From positions 1 through 64,000 of the forward strand of contig JANSXC010000014.1 of NCBI GenBank assembly GCA_024743115.1: a stretch of 64,000 bases of DNA. The letters are read 5' to 3'. This document shows positions 29,175-36,944 of the stretch, piece by piece (position 1 is the first letter of the stretch; every line of letters begins with the position of its first letter). The position numbers were made by a program, and so were the translations under genes. Origin of the DNA: a bacterium. Lineage in GTDB: Bacteria > Planctomycetota > UBA1135 > UBA2386. The notes under the pieces were generated by a model that saw only the letters and a list, made by a program, of their open reading frames with translations, had not been told where the DNA came from and did not search any database.

Positions 29175-30770
29175 TCAGACGCGGCGCCAGTCGATGGAGA
29201 GCGCTTCCTGGGCGTAGTCGTTGCCGACGGATTTCACCACGCGCACGTACGGCCGCGCGCCCTGATCGCGTTCCTCGATCGACAGGTGCAGCACGTTGTC
29301 GAAGTCGAGGAGATAGGGCGACGGGTCGAAGTCGGTCGCGCGTCGGCCTTGGTGTGGCGGCACGAGGTCGATCATGAGCGGCGTGACGCCGAGATAGCGC
29401 AGCATGTCGAGCAGCGCGGCAATCAGGAATCGCTGGTGCTTGATGAGCGGGAAGCGGTCCTCGAGGTTGTGGATATTGTCGAACGCGAAGCGTGTGACGG
29501 CCTGGGCCTGGCCGCCCGCGTGCCCACCCTGGCACAGCCGCATGAGATCCCAGGTGAACTTGCCCGGCGCGATGAACTCGGGGTGCAGGTAGACGACGCG
29601 AAAGTTGGGCACGAACTTGCCGTCCGTGGTCAGGCAGGCCGTGCGCAGCGCCTCCTCCCGTTCGCAGAGTCGGCGGATCGCATCGCGGTCCTCGAGCGTG
29701 GACACGAACAATACGGTCTCTCCCTGGCGCAGTCCCGCGGCGAGGAAGCGCAGCGCGAGGTACGTCGAATGGGTGCCGGGCTCAGCGAGCAACATCGTCG
29801 AGCTGCGTTCGGCCGGCCCCGTGCCGTGCAGGAATGCGCGATCGAGGTCGGGATGGCCGAGCGCCATGGTCTGTGTGCCGCGAGCCGGGACGGTGAAGCG
29901 CGCTTGGTCCCGCGCCATCGAGAGCTGGGCGGCGACCGACGGATACACGTGCATGCCCGGGCCGCGCTCGTTGCGCGCGCCGAGGTAGACGTCGCGCGTG
30001 ATGCCGCGGCCCGCGACGGAGAAGTGGTGCACGCCGCGGTAGTAGTACTGGTGGCGGGCCTTCGTGATCTCGATCGCGCGCGCCTTGAAGTCCGTTGCCT
30101 CTTCGCGGAACGCCAGGTAGATCATCAGGTCGGTCGAGAACTCTTCGGCCGACGGCAGGCGCAGGTCGCGCGGATGCGCTTCCTCCATCACGAAGATGCC
30201 GTGGATGGAGTTCTCCAGCAGGCGGCGGCGGGTCTCGAGCAGCGCCGTGCGCTTCTCGAAGTACTCGAGGTCGGTGAGCAGCAGGCCGACGTTGTCGATC
30301 ACGACCATCGACACGGGAGCCGCGCGGTGATGGTTCTCGATCTCCGCGAGGATCCACTCGATGTCGATCATCGTGCCGCGCGCGCTCTTCTGCAGCAGCG
30401 AGGCCGGGCGCGCCTGCGTGACCGTGAGCTGCGTGGTGCCGTTGCTGTTCTCGGCCTCGAGCACGAGTCGGCCCGGGACCTCCTTCGGCAGCGCCGTGAT
30501 TTTTGCGTCGCTGCCGAACCAGTCGAAGTCCGCGCGGAGCTTCATCTCGAGGCTCTCGGGCGTGTGCTCGACGGAATAGTAGAGGAACGTCGCGCCGTCC
30601 TCGGCCGCGAGCCAGGCGCGCACGACCAGCTCGAGCGCAAGCAGCGTCTTGCCCGTGCCGGGGCCGCCCGCGAGGCACAGGAAGACCGCCGAGTCGTCGG
30701 GATACCGGATGCCGCCACCGAGGATGCCATCGAGGCCGTCGATTCCGGTCCGCAGCGTTGCGAAGCTCAC
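29175..30770 (-). CDS. KaiC-like RecA-superfamily ATPase, two domains, second P-loop degenerate
   Basis: Cytoplasmic ATPase of 531 residues from GTG at 30770; extension further upstream is antisense to the divergent phosphatase gene. Domain 1 (about 1-280) has an intact Walker A, GGPGTGKT (35-42), a Walker B around VSMVVIDN (about 155-162) and catalytic glutamates near YSVEHTPESLE. Domain 2 (about 285-531) keeps the fold pattern, but its P-loop position reads LLAEPGTHST, without the Lys-Thr, and so probably does not bind ATP. Circadian KaiC has two active domains, so this is a KaiC-like protein of unknown signalling role. No kaiA or kaiB is visible. It is divergent from a histidine-phosphatase homologue 43 bp away. 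Confidence 0.82.
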   Translation of the reverse strand: MSFATLRTGIDGLDGILGGGIRYPDDSAVFLCLAGGPGTGKTLLALELVVRAWLAAEDGATFLYYSVEHTPESLEMKLRADFDWFGSDAKITALPKEVPGRLVLEAENSNGTTQLTVTQARPASLLQKSARGTMIDIEWILAEIENHHRAAPVSMVVIDNVGLLLTDLEYFEKRTALLETRRRLLENSIHGIFVMEEAHPRDLRLPSAEEFSTDLMIYLAFREEATDFKARAIEITKARHQYYYRGVHHFSVAGRGITRDVYLGARNERGPGMHVYPSVAAQLSMARDQARFTVPARGTQTMALGHPDLDRAFLHGTGPAERSSTMLLAEPGTHSTYLALRFLAAGLRQGETVLFVSTLEDRDAIRRLCEREEALRTACLTTDGKFVPNFRVVYLHPEFIAPGKFTWDLMRLCQGGHAGGQAQAVTRFAFDNIHNLEDRFPLIKHQRFLIAALLDMLRYLGVTPLMIDLVPPHQGRRATDFDPSPYLLDFDNVLHLSIEERDQGARPYVRVVKSVGNDYAQEALSIDWRRV

Positions 30771-30813
30771 CCGGGCACCGTAGCTGCCGGGAAGGGCCGT
30801 CGCCACGCCGAGG

Positions 30814-31482
30814 ATGGAACTCGTTCGGCGCCCGCTGCAAGATGCGTTCGTGTTCGACGAACCCACCGACTTCTGCCGCCTGTTCCTGCTGCGTCATCCC
30901 GAGCTCGATCCGGCGCACGCCGAGCGGGCGATCGGCGGCGGCCCGGCAGACCTCTCGCGCCGCGGTCGGACGCAGCTGCTGCAGTGGTTGGAGCTGCTGC
31001 GGCCGGCGCCGTTGACGAAGGTCTTCTCGAGCCCGCAGCCGCAGTGCGAGAGTCCCGCGCGTGGGATCGCGGACAGCAAACAACTCGAGGTCGCGGTCGA
31101 TCCACGATTGCGCGATCAGGACATGGGCCGCTGGCAGGGGCGCGAATGGGCTGATGTCATGCGCGAGGAGAGCGGCAGCGTACAGACGTTCTTCGCCGAG
31201 TTCGGCGACAGCAAGGCACCCGACGGTGAGAGTCTCGGCGACGCCGTCGAGCGCATCCTCGAATGGTGGGCGGAAACCATGCCCAAGGTCGCGGGCAACG
31301 CGATCGCCGTCGTGTTGCCGGGATCCGTGCTGACCGGGTTCGCCGCGGCGATGCTCGGCATGCGCTTGTCACGTTGCGTGTCGCTCAACCTGCCGCACGG
31401 CGGCCTCGGCGTGCTCGATGCATTCCAGAACGGTGTGCGCATCGCGAGCTGGAACCCCGGCGCCGCGACGCCCGAGCGGTGA
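30814..31482 (+). CDS. Histidine phosphatase superfamily protein lacking the second catalytic His
   Basis: Phosphoglycerate-mutase-like protein of 222 residues. The RHG-type motif reads RHPE (Arg27-His28), and the acidic block DQDMGRWQG and ESLGDAVER occur in the usual order. The second catalytic histidine of active members normally lies in a V-[ST]-H-G-G segment; here the equivalent reads VVLPGSVL, with Pro in place of His. A nearby LPHGG occurs about 22 residues later, where a small or Asn residue is normal. Catalysis as a phosphatase is therefore doubtful, and a binding or regulatory role is possible. It is divergent from a KaiC-like ATPase, in a 43-bp shared intergenic gap. Confidence 0.78.
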   Translation: MELVRRPLQDAFVFDEPTDFCRLFLLRHPELDPAHAERAIGGGPADLSRRGRTQLLQWLELLRPAPLTKVFSSPQPQCESPARGIADSKQLEVAVDPRLRDQDMGRWQGREWADVMREESGSVQTFFAEFGDSKAPDGESLGDAVERILEWWAETMPKVAGNAIAVVLPGSVLTGFAAAMLGMRLSRCVSLNLPHGGLGVLDAFQNGVRIASWNPGAATPER

Positions 31483-31524
31483 GTCGGCGGCGGGCGCTGC
31501 GGCCGAGCCGCGCGGAGGCCCGCT

Positions 31525-32574
31525 TCAGTCCGGTTTGCCGCCGCGTTCGCGCAGGCGGGCTTCGAGTTCCGCGACGCGTTCGTGCAGCGAGTGGATCATG
31601 CCGAACTGCAGGCCGAGCACGCGTCGCAGACCGGCGAGTTCGTTCGGCGTGTCGGACTCCGGCGAATCGTCTGCGGCTGTGACGCCGAACGCTTCGTCGA
31701 AGTCGACGTCGGGGAAGAACTCGCGATGCAGTGTTTCGTTGGCGGCGCGGAAGTGGGCCATGACGCGTTCCCGATCGGTGTTCTCGAGTCGGGTGCGTTC
31801 CCCGCTGTAGCTCGCGGGCAGCTGTTCGAGGAGCCAGCGGCGGATGCGGTTCTGATGCCGTTCGTCGGCATGGTCCTCGAGCTCTTCGAACAGGAACGGG
31901 CTCTGCGCCAGGATCTCGAACAGCGCCCGGTCGCTACCCTGGTTGCGTCGGGCCACCGCGCGCGGTGGGGGCGGCGCCCCGATCGCCGCATAGAAGTCGG
32001 GCACGATGTCGCCGCCGGTCAGCGCCGCCCGGTTGAGTGGTCGGACGCGCACCGTGTCCGCGAAAGGCTGCCAACGGCGGATGCACTTCAGGTAGTTCGG
32101 CTGGTCCTGCGCCAGCGCGCGCTCGACGTACTGCGGCAGCGTCAGCCCTTGCCGACAACCCCATTGGCTCCAGGCGGAGGGCAGCCAGTCGTCCTGACGG
32201 CGCACGTAGTAGAGGACATGGATCTCGAACGCGTGCTGCAGCGCCTGGGCGAGGTATTCGGCGCCGGGTGTCGTCAGGCTCTCGGCGGAGATCACGAGCT
32301 GCGGCGCAGTGGCATCCCCCGTCATGACGAGCTGTTCACCGAGCTGCTCGACCAGACGTTTCAGGCCCGCCTCGCGCGCCGCGCACAGCTCGCCGATCCG
32401 GTGCACGGGCGCGCCGACCAGTCGACCCGTGGCGGGGAACTGCAACTGTTCGTCCGCGACCAGGAAGCCGGCCGCCCGCAGCGCATCGATGTCGTTCGCG
32501 AGGGCGGACTGCAGAGTCGAGCTGGCGGCCTTGGCGTGGCCGATGTGCAGATGAAGCGGGCGGCGGGTGGGCAT
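31525..32574 (-). CDS. Sulfotransferase-like P-loop protein
   Basis: Protein of 349 residues with a sulfotransferase-type fold signature. The N-terminus HLHIGHAKAASSTLQ (residues 8-22) matches the PAPS-binding loop, in which Lys and Ser/Thr follow a beta-strand. A second block VLYYVRRQDDWLPSAWSQW (about 140) resembles the 3'-phosphate loop with its Arg and Ser. Such proteins sulfate surface sugars or lipids, or do so to small molecules, but the substrate is not readable. The last 40 residues form a coiled coil (LHERVAELEARLRER). It is convergent with the phosphatase gene and 27 nt downstream of the MATE gene, so it may be co-transcribed with that exporter. Confidence 0.72.
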   Translation of the reverse strand: MPTRRPLHLHIGHAKAASSTLQSALANDIDALRAAGFLVADEQLQFPATGRLVGAPVHRIGELCAAREAGLKRLVEQLGEQLVMTGDATAPQLVISAESLTTPGAEYLAQALQHAFEIHVLYYVRRQDDWLPSAWSQWGCRQGLTLPQYVERALAQDQPNYLKCIRRWQPFADTVRVRPLNRAALTGGDIVPDFYAAIGAPPPPRAVARRNQGSDRALFEILAQSPFLFEELEDHADERHQNRIRRWLLEQLPASYSGERTRLENTDRERVMAHFRAANETLHREFFPDVDFDEAFGVTAADDSPESDTPNELAGLRRVLGLQFGMIHSLHERVAELEARLRERGGKPD

Positions 32575-32601
32575 CGCGGTCGTGGCGCCACTCTACCGTG
32601 A

Positions 32602-34023
32602 TCAATCGGCCGCGAGTCGTTCGCGGCGCGACTGGGTGCGCCAGCGCAGCACCACGAGCAGGATCGCCGCGACGCCGGAGAGCCCGAGAACGAGGCCCCA
32701 CCACAGGCCCTCGGGGCCGAAGCCGAGCCCGAACGTGAAGAGGCAGCCGAGCGGCAGGCCGAGTACCCAGAAGCCGATCACGTTCGCCACGACGGCGGAG
32801 CGCAGGTCGCCCAGGCCTCGCAGGCAGCCGACCGCGACGACCTGTAGGCCATCGCCGATCTGGAACACACCGGCGATCGGGATCAGGGCGATCGCGACCG
32901 CGAGGGCGTTCTCGTGTTCGCCGAGCAGCCTGGCGAGTGGCCCGGGCCAGAGCAGGAACGCGATCATGAACAGCGTCATCGTCGCGCCCCCGGCCACGAG
33001 TGCGGCGCGGCAGCTGCGGCGCACCGCGTCGTGGTCGCCGCGGCCGACCGCCCAGCCGACGCGGACGGAGGCGGCGATGCCGATCCCGAGTGGAATCATG
33101 AAGCTCATCGCGGCCAGTTGGAGCGCGATCTGGTGACCGGCGAGCATCGGGCCGTCGGTGCCCGCGCCGCCGTGTTGCGCGTCGAGAATGCCGATCAGCA
33201 GCCCCGCGGCGGCGAAGATGCCGATCTCGAGCAGGAACTGGGCGCCGACCGGTGTGCCAAGTCGCAGGAGTCGCAACAGGGGGCCGAGCGCGAACGCGGC
33301 CTGACGCACTGCGGCCTCCCGCAGCCGCAGCAGGTGCGGCCAGAGTTCGTGGCGACCGAACCAGACCAGAGCGAACAGCATCGCCCAGCGCACCGCGACG
33401 GTCGCGATGCCGGCGCCGGTCGCACCGAGTGGGGGGACGCCGAGGCCGCCGAAGATCAGCCAGTAGTCGAGCGCCACGTTGACGGCGTTCCCCGCCACGA
33501 TCGTGAGCACTTGAGGTGCCATTCGGGCATGGGCGGACAGTAGGGCGCGGGCGGCCGAGTACCACAGGAAAGGCAGAACCCCGAGTGCCTGCAGCTGGGC
33601 GTAGGTCGCGGCGTCACCGATGAGGGCTTCGGGCTGGCCGAACCAGGTCAGCCAGAGGCGGCTCGGGAGCAACATCAGGGCCGACGGGATCGTCAGCGCG
33701 ACGCCGAGCAGCAGGGTGCGGCCAAGCAGTCGTGGGACGGCCTCGTGATCACGGGCGCCGACCGCCTGGGAGAGCAACGGATCGGCGGCGGTCTGGACCC
33801 CGAACGCGAACATCATCATGGCCCAGCCCAGCGTGTTGCCGAGCGCCATGGCCGGCAGCGCAGCCGGCTCGTGCCGGCCAAGCATCGCGACGTCGACGAA
33901 GCTCAGTGCGGTCGTGCCGAACTGCACGAGCGCGATCGGCCCGGCGAGGCGCGCGAGCTGCCACAGTTCGTCCGAGAACGAACTGCTGGCCCGTTGGCTG
34001 TCGTTGGCAGGAGAATCAGCCAC
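32602..34023 (-). CDS. MATE-family multidrug/cation antiporter
   Basis: Inner-membrane drug or metabolite exporter of 473 residues with about 12 hydrophobic segments. Family features are seen in both halves: ALSFVDVAMLGRHE and GVQTAADPLLSQAVGA in the first and IPLGIGIAASVRVGWAVG in the second. The polar TM1 position (Asp in FVDVAML) may take part in cation coupling, as in NorM-type exporters. Length and topology are normal for the NorM branch. Start ATG at 34023. A structured, gene-free stretch of 236 bp lies just upstream and could hold its control signals. The sulfotransferase-like gene follows on the same strand. Confidence 0.92.
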   Translation of the reverse strand: MADSPANDSQRASSSFSDELWQLARLAGPIALVQFGTTALSFVDVAMLGRHEPAALPAMALGNTLGWAMMMFAFGVQTAADPLLSQAVGARDHEAVPRLLGRTLLLGVALTIPSALMLLPSRLWLTWFGQPEALIGDAATYAQLQALGVLPFLWYSAARALLSAHARMAPQVLTIVAGNAVNVALDYWLIFGGLGVPPLGATGAGIATVAVRWAMLFALVWFGRHELWPHLLRLREAAVRQAAFALGPLLRLLRLGTPVGAQFLLEIGIFAAAGLLIGILDAQHGGAGTDGPMLAGHQIALQLAAMSFMIPLGIGIAASVRVGWAVGRGDHDAVRRSCRAALVAGGATMTLFMIAFLLWPGPLARLLGEHENALAVAIALIPIAGVFQIGDGLQVVAVGCLRGLGDLRSAVVANVIGFWVLGLPLGCLFTFGLGFGPEGLWWGLVLGLSGVAAILLVVLRWRTQSRRERLAAD

Positions 34024-34259
34024 TTCGGTAGTGGGTGTGGAGGATTGTGGAAAGTTGCGCCGGGGGCTTGGCTCCGGCGGCTGTGGAAGATTCTGGAAAA
34101 CCGTCCGCGGAGAACACGCGAGTTCCCACAGGAACAGGACTTCCGGTGAGGAAAGTTCTGTGGGAACAGACCTGTGAAGGATCCGCTTGTGGAGAACTCT
34201 GCTCGGGGACAGCTACCGCCGAGGCCCATCGGGCGCGAGCCCCTCGGAACGCCCCGGGT
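34024..34259. other. Structured intergenic region with TGTGG repeats and hairpins
   Basis: Gene-free 236 bp between the P-loop kinase gene and the MATE gene (both minus strand). Six TGTGG pentamers lie within about 160 bp (34036, 34046, 34082, 34159, 34188 and one inverted as CCACA at 34126). Several resemble degenerate DnaA boxes (for example CTTTCCACA and TTCTCCACA on the minus strand). Two dyads are present: CGCCGG/CCGGCG at 34058-34079, and GTTCCCACAG/CTGTGGGAAC at 34122-34167, the latter with a 26-nt loop that holds a further imperfect stem. No conserved small gene is seen. Possible roles are a MATE leader RNA, a protein-binding array, or an origin-like element. Confidence 0.5.
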
Positions 34260-34997
34260 TCAGTTGGTCCGGCTCATGCTGGTCCGTCCGTTTCCCGTTC
34301 GATCCGGGCCGGAATCGGCGTCGTGGGTTTGGCCGTCGGGCTCGCCGGCCCGGGCACTCCCGCCGCGGCCAGCCCCGGGTTGGGTTCCCCCCAATTCGCT
34401 CGCCCCGCGTTCGGTCGCCTCGAGTTCGGTCAGGCCGAGCACGCGCTCGACCAGTCGAACGCGTTCCTGCATCGAGAGGGACTCGACGGGGATATACGGC
34501 ACGTCGAACATCTCGAGCATGAGCTTGACCATGCCGTCGATGCGCACGACGTCCTCCCACGTCAGGCCCGCGCGGACGCCGTCCGGCACGACCAGCTCCT
34601 GGTGGGGGCGCAGGTAGAACACCACGCCGCCGCGGACCCAGTGCATGTACTCCTTCAGCCGCGGATCGCGGAACACCTCGCCGAGGATGGTGGAGTGATG
34701 GGCGGCGTACGCCAGGTTGCAGAACGCGCGGTCGCTGACGAACGGCGCCTTGACGTTGTGCTCGGCCTCGATCTGCCGGGCGAACACTTCGCGCTGGTAG
34801 CGATTGACGAGTGCGATGTCGGTGCGGAGCGTCTCGAGCCGTGCCTCCATCTCGGCGAGCACGCCGCGGGCGACCTCGGCGATCATCGGGATGCCGTAGC
34901 GGTCACGCACCCAGCGGGCGAGCGTCGTCTTGCCCGTGGCATGCGCACCGACCATGTAGATGCGCAGCGGTTCGGTTGACGGGCGGTTCGGCAACAT
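34260..34997 (-). CDS. NadR/AAA_28-type P-loop kinase-like ATPase
   Basis: P-loop NTPase of 245 residues. Walker A GAHATGKT is at 17-24; a later conserved block, FVSDRAFCNLAY (about 84-95), fits the kinase domain of NadR-type and similar AAA_28 proteins. The domain covers about residues 10-185. A low-complexity Gly/Ala/Asp/Thr-rich tail (about 195-245) follows and has no fold; base composition here remains like that of neighbours. There is no nicotinamide-nucleotide adenylyltransferase domain, so NadR function itself is not implied. Substrate is unknown. The gene is upstream of the MATE gene on the same strand, separated by the structured region. Confidence 0.75.
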   Translation of the reverse strand: MLPNRPSTEPLRIYMVGAHATGKTTLARWVRDRYGIPMIAEVARGVLAEMEARLETLRTDIALVNRYQREVFARQIEAEHNVKAPFVSDRAFCNLAYAAHHSTILGEVFRDPRLKEYMHWVRGGVVFYLRPHQELVVPDGVRAGLTWEDVVRIDGMVKLMLEMFDVPYIPVESLSMQERVRLVERVLGLTELEATERGASELGGTQPGAGRGGSARAGEPDGQTHDADSGPDRTGNGRTSMSRTN

Positions 34998-35206
34998 TCA
35001 CGCGAAGCTAGCAGGACTTTCGCTGCGAAGCAGGTGCGTTTCTCGCGCGCCGCACGTGAGGAGTGTGGACAACGACGAACAGGCTTGCTGCACCTCGCGG
35101 AGTCATTGGCTTGGCGGGCCGGTGTGGTGTGGAGAGCGCGGCGCGGCCAGCTGCCGATTTTCGCGGAGATCCGACCCGCGGCTCGGCGCGGTGGACCGGT
35201 AAGGCG

Positions 35207-35875
35207 TTACTCGAACTCGTTCGCGGCCGACTCGTCGTCGTCGTGCGCGTCGCCCGCGTCCGCCGCGGCCGCGAGTACGATGCGGGCCCGTTCGCTGACC
35301 GACGGTTCGGTGAAAACGCGCTCGAGCACTTCCTGTGGTGCGCCGAGGGTCTGCACCAGCAGGTCGACGAGCAAGTCGGGCGATGCCGTCTCGGGCAGCG
35401 GCAGTTCGCCTTGGATGCGCGCGCTCGTCGCGGCGTGCAGTTCCTGCGTCAGCGCCTCGACCTCGTCCTCGCCGGGCTGTTGCTCGACGAACGGTGTGCA
35501 GTGCACCTGGCGGTAGCGCGTCGTCGCCGCGACTTCGCGGATGCGCACGCGCTGCAGGCCGACGACCCAGATCAGGAAACGCCCGTCCTCGAGTTTCTCG
35601 TGGCGCACGATTTCGCCGTAACCCGCGACGGGCAGGACCGGCGGCGCGTCGGCCACGTCGTTCGGGTTCGCAGCGCCCTCGCCATCATCCGGCAGGCGCG
35701 ATTCCGGCAGGGCGGTCGCGATCACGAAGCGTCCGCTGGTATCGAGCAGGTCGCCGACGAGGTCGCGGTAGCGCGGCTCGAAGACGTGTAGCGGCAGCAC
35801 CTGATGGGGGAACAGGAAGACCCCCGGCAGGGGGAACATCGGCACCGGTGCGGTCGGGATCGGCGTCTCGCTCAC
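35207..35875 (-). CDS. LON substrate-binding domain protein
   Basis: Stand-alone LON-N (PUA-like) domain of 222 residues, without the ATPase or protease parts of Lon. GTG at 35875 was chosen because the family motif FPLPGVFLFPHQVLPLHVFE then starts at about residue 19; the longer open frame further upstream is antisense to pssA. The core spans 15-205, with a second signature (VVGLQRVRIRE) at about 115-125. The C-terminus ends in an acidic run (DAHDDDESAANEFE). Such proteins are widespread and have been proposed to bind peptides or help proteases, but no function is proven here. It is divergent from pssA by 58 bp. Confidence 0.86.
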   Translation of the reverse strand: MSETPIPTAPVPMFPLPGVFLFPHQVLPLHVFEPRYRDLVGDLLDTSGRFVIATALPESRLPDDGEGAANPNDVADAPPVLPVAGYGEIVRHEKLEDGRFLIWVVGLQRVRIREVAATTRYRQVHCTPFVEQQPGEDEVEALTQELHAATSARIQGELPLPETASPDLLVDLLVQTLGAPQEVLERVFTEPSVSERARIVLAAAADAGDAHDDDESAANEFE

Positions 35876-35933
35876 AAGGCGACCATAGCACCTGCGGTGA
35901 ATGTGGAAAGGGTTGCAGTTACAGTGGTGGGCG

Positions 35934-36938
35934 ATGACGGCCCCCCGGCTCGAGGACTTTCCGACGATGCGTCGTCGCCGTGGGTTGCGGCGGCTCAAGG
36001 AGGTGCCGGTCGCCCCGAGCCTCGTGACGCTGGGCAACCTGTTCTTCGGGTTCCTCGCGATCGCGAAGGTCGCCGATGCGCTGCAGACTGCCCAGCCCGG
36101 TGCACCGTTCACGTCCGTGGTCGGGTTGTTCGAGACCGCCACGATCCTGATCTTCGTCGCGATGGTGCTCGATGCGCTCGATGGTCGGGTCGCGCGCATG
36201 ACCGGGCAGACCTCGGCCTTCGGCGCGCAGCTCGACAGCCTGTGTGACATGGTGACGTTCGGCCTCGCGCCAGCGTTCCTCGGCAAGGTTCTGATCGACT
36301 GGCATGCCCAGGTCGACGGCAACAGCCTGCTGGCCTTGAGTCCGAAGCTCTACTACTCGGCCGCTGCGGTCTACGTGCTCTGCGCCGCGTTGCGCCTGGC
36401 GCGATTCAACGTCGAGAGCGGCGAGGACGACGACCACTCGAGCTTCCGCGGGTTGCCGACGCCGGGCGCCGCGGCGGTGGTGGTGTCGCTCGTCGCGCTG
36501 TTCTGCACCAAGCACGATCCGCAGGCCGAACTCGGCCGGATGATCTTCGGCGATCGCTTCGACTGGATCGTGCAGTCGATGCCACTGGTGCTCGTGGTCC
36601 TCGGTGTGCTCATGGTGAGCCCGGTGCGGTTCCCGCACGCGCTGCACACGATCATGCAAAAGCGCCACAGCATGCCGTTCCTCGCGGGGCTCGTCGTGCT
36701 GATCGTTGTGGCCGCGCTCGAATGGCAGTTTGCGCTCGCGGTCGTCACCGGTGGCTACGTGCTCTACGGCGTCGGGCTCGCTGGTTGGCGGCTGTTGACC
36801 CGGCGTTCGTTCGACGGCGAGGGCGACGACGACGGCGGTGAGGATGGCGATGGTGGCGGGGATGGCCGCGGCGATGACATGACCGGCGAACCGCGTCTGC
36901 CGCATCCGCGCGCGACCCACACGCCGAGCAACAACTGA
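35934..36938 (+). CDS. pssA: CDP-diacylglycerol-serine O-phosphatidyltransferase (CDP-alcohol phosphatidyltransferase)
   Basis: Integral membrane enzyme that probably makes phosphatidylserine from CDP-diacylglycerol and serine. ATG at 35934 gives 334 residues and about eight hydrophobic segments. The CDP-alcohol motif D-x2-D-G-x2-A-R-x8-G-x3-D-x3-D is complete: Asp80/Asp83/Gly84, Ala87/Arg88, Gly97, Asp101 and Asp105 (in the stretch VLDALDGRVAR ... FGAQLDSLCDMVTFG). The FGLAPAF block that follows is the PssA type rather than the PgsA type. The last 40 residues are an Asp/Gly-rich low-complexity tail, not usual in PssA. It begins the plus-strand biosynthetic run; folK-panC follows after 6 nt. 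Confidence 0.9.
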   Translation: MTAPRLEDFPTMRRRRGLRRLKEVPVAPSLVTLGNLFFGFLAIAKVADALQTAQPGAPFTSVVGLFETATILIFVAMVLDALDGRVARMTGQTSAFGAQLDSLCDMVTFGLAPAFLGKVLIDWHAQVDGNSLLALSPKLYYSAAAVYVLCAALRLARFNVESGEDDDHSSFRGLPTPGAAAVVVSLVALFCTKHDPQAELGRMIFGDRFDWIVQSMPLVLVVLGVLMVSPVRFPHALHTIMQKRHSMPFLAGLVVLIVVAALEWQFALAVVTGGYVLYGVGLAGWRLLTRRSFDGEGDDDGGEDGDGGGDGRGDDMTGEPRLPHPRATHTPSNN

Positions 36939-36944
36939 TCGAAC

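Noticed and set aside
29175..31482. Circadian KaiABC-type clock
   Set aside because: Only a KaiC-like protein with a degenerate second domain is present; kaiA and kaiB are not visible.
34024..34259. Chromosomal origin of replication
   Set aside because: TGTGG repeats only loosely match DnaA boxes, the region is not AT-rich, and no dnaA, dnaN, gyrB or parAB genes lie nearby. Kept as a finding, not called as an origin.
34260..34450. Separate small gene in the low-complexity end of the P-loop kinase
   Set aside because: The frame is continuous with the kinase and no start or family signature supports a separate gene.
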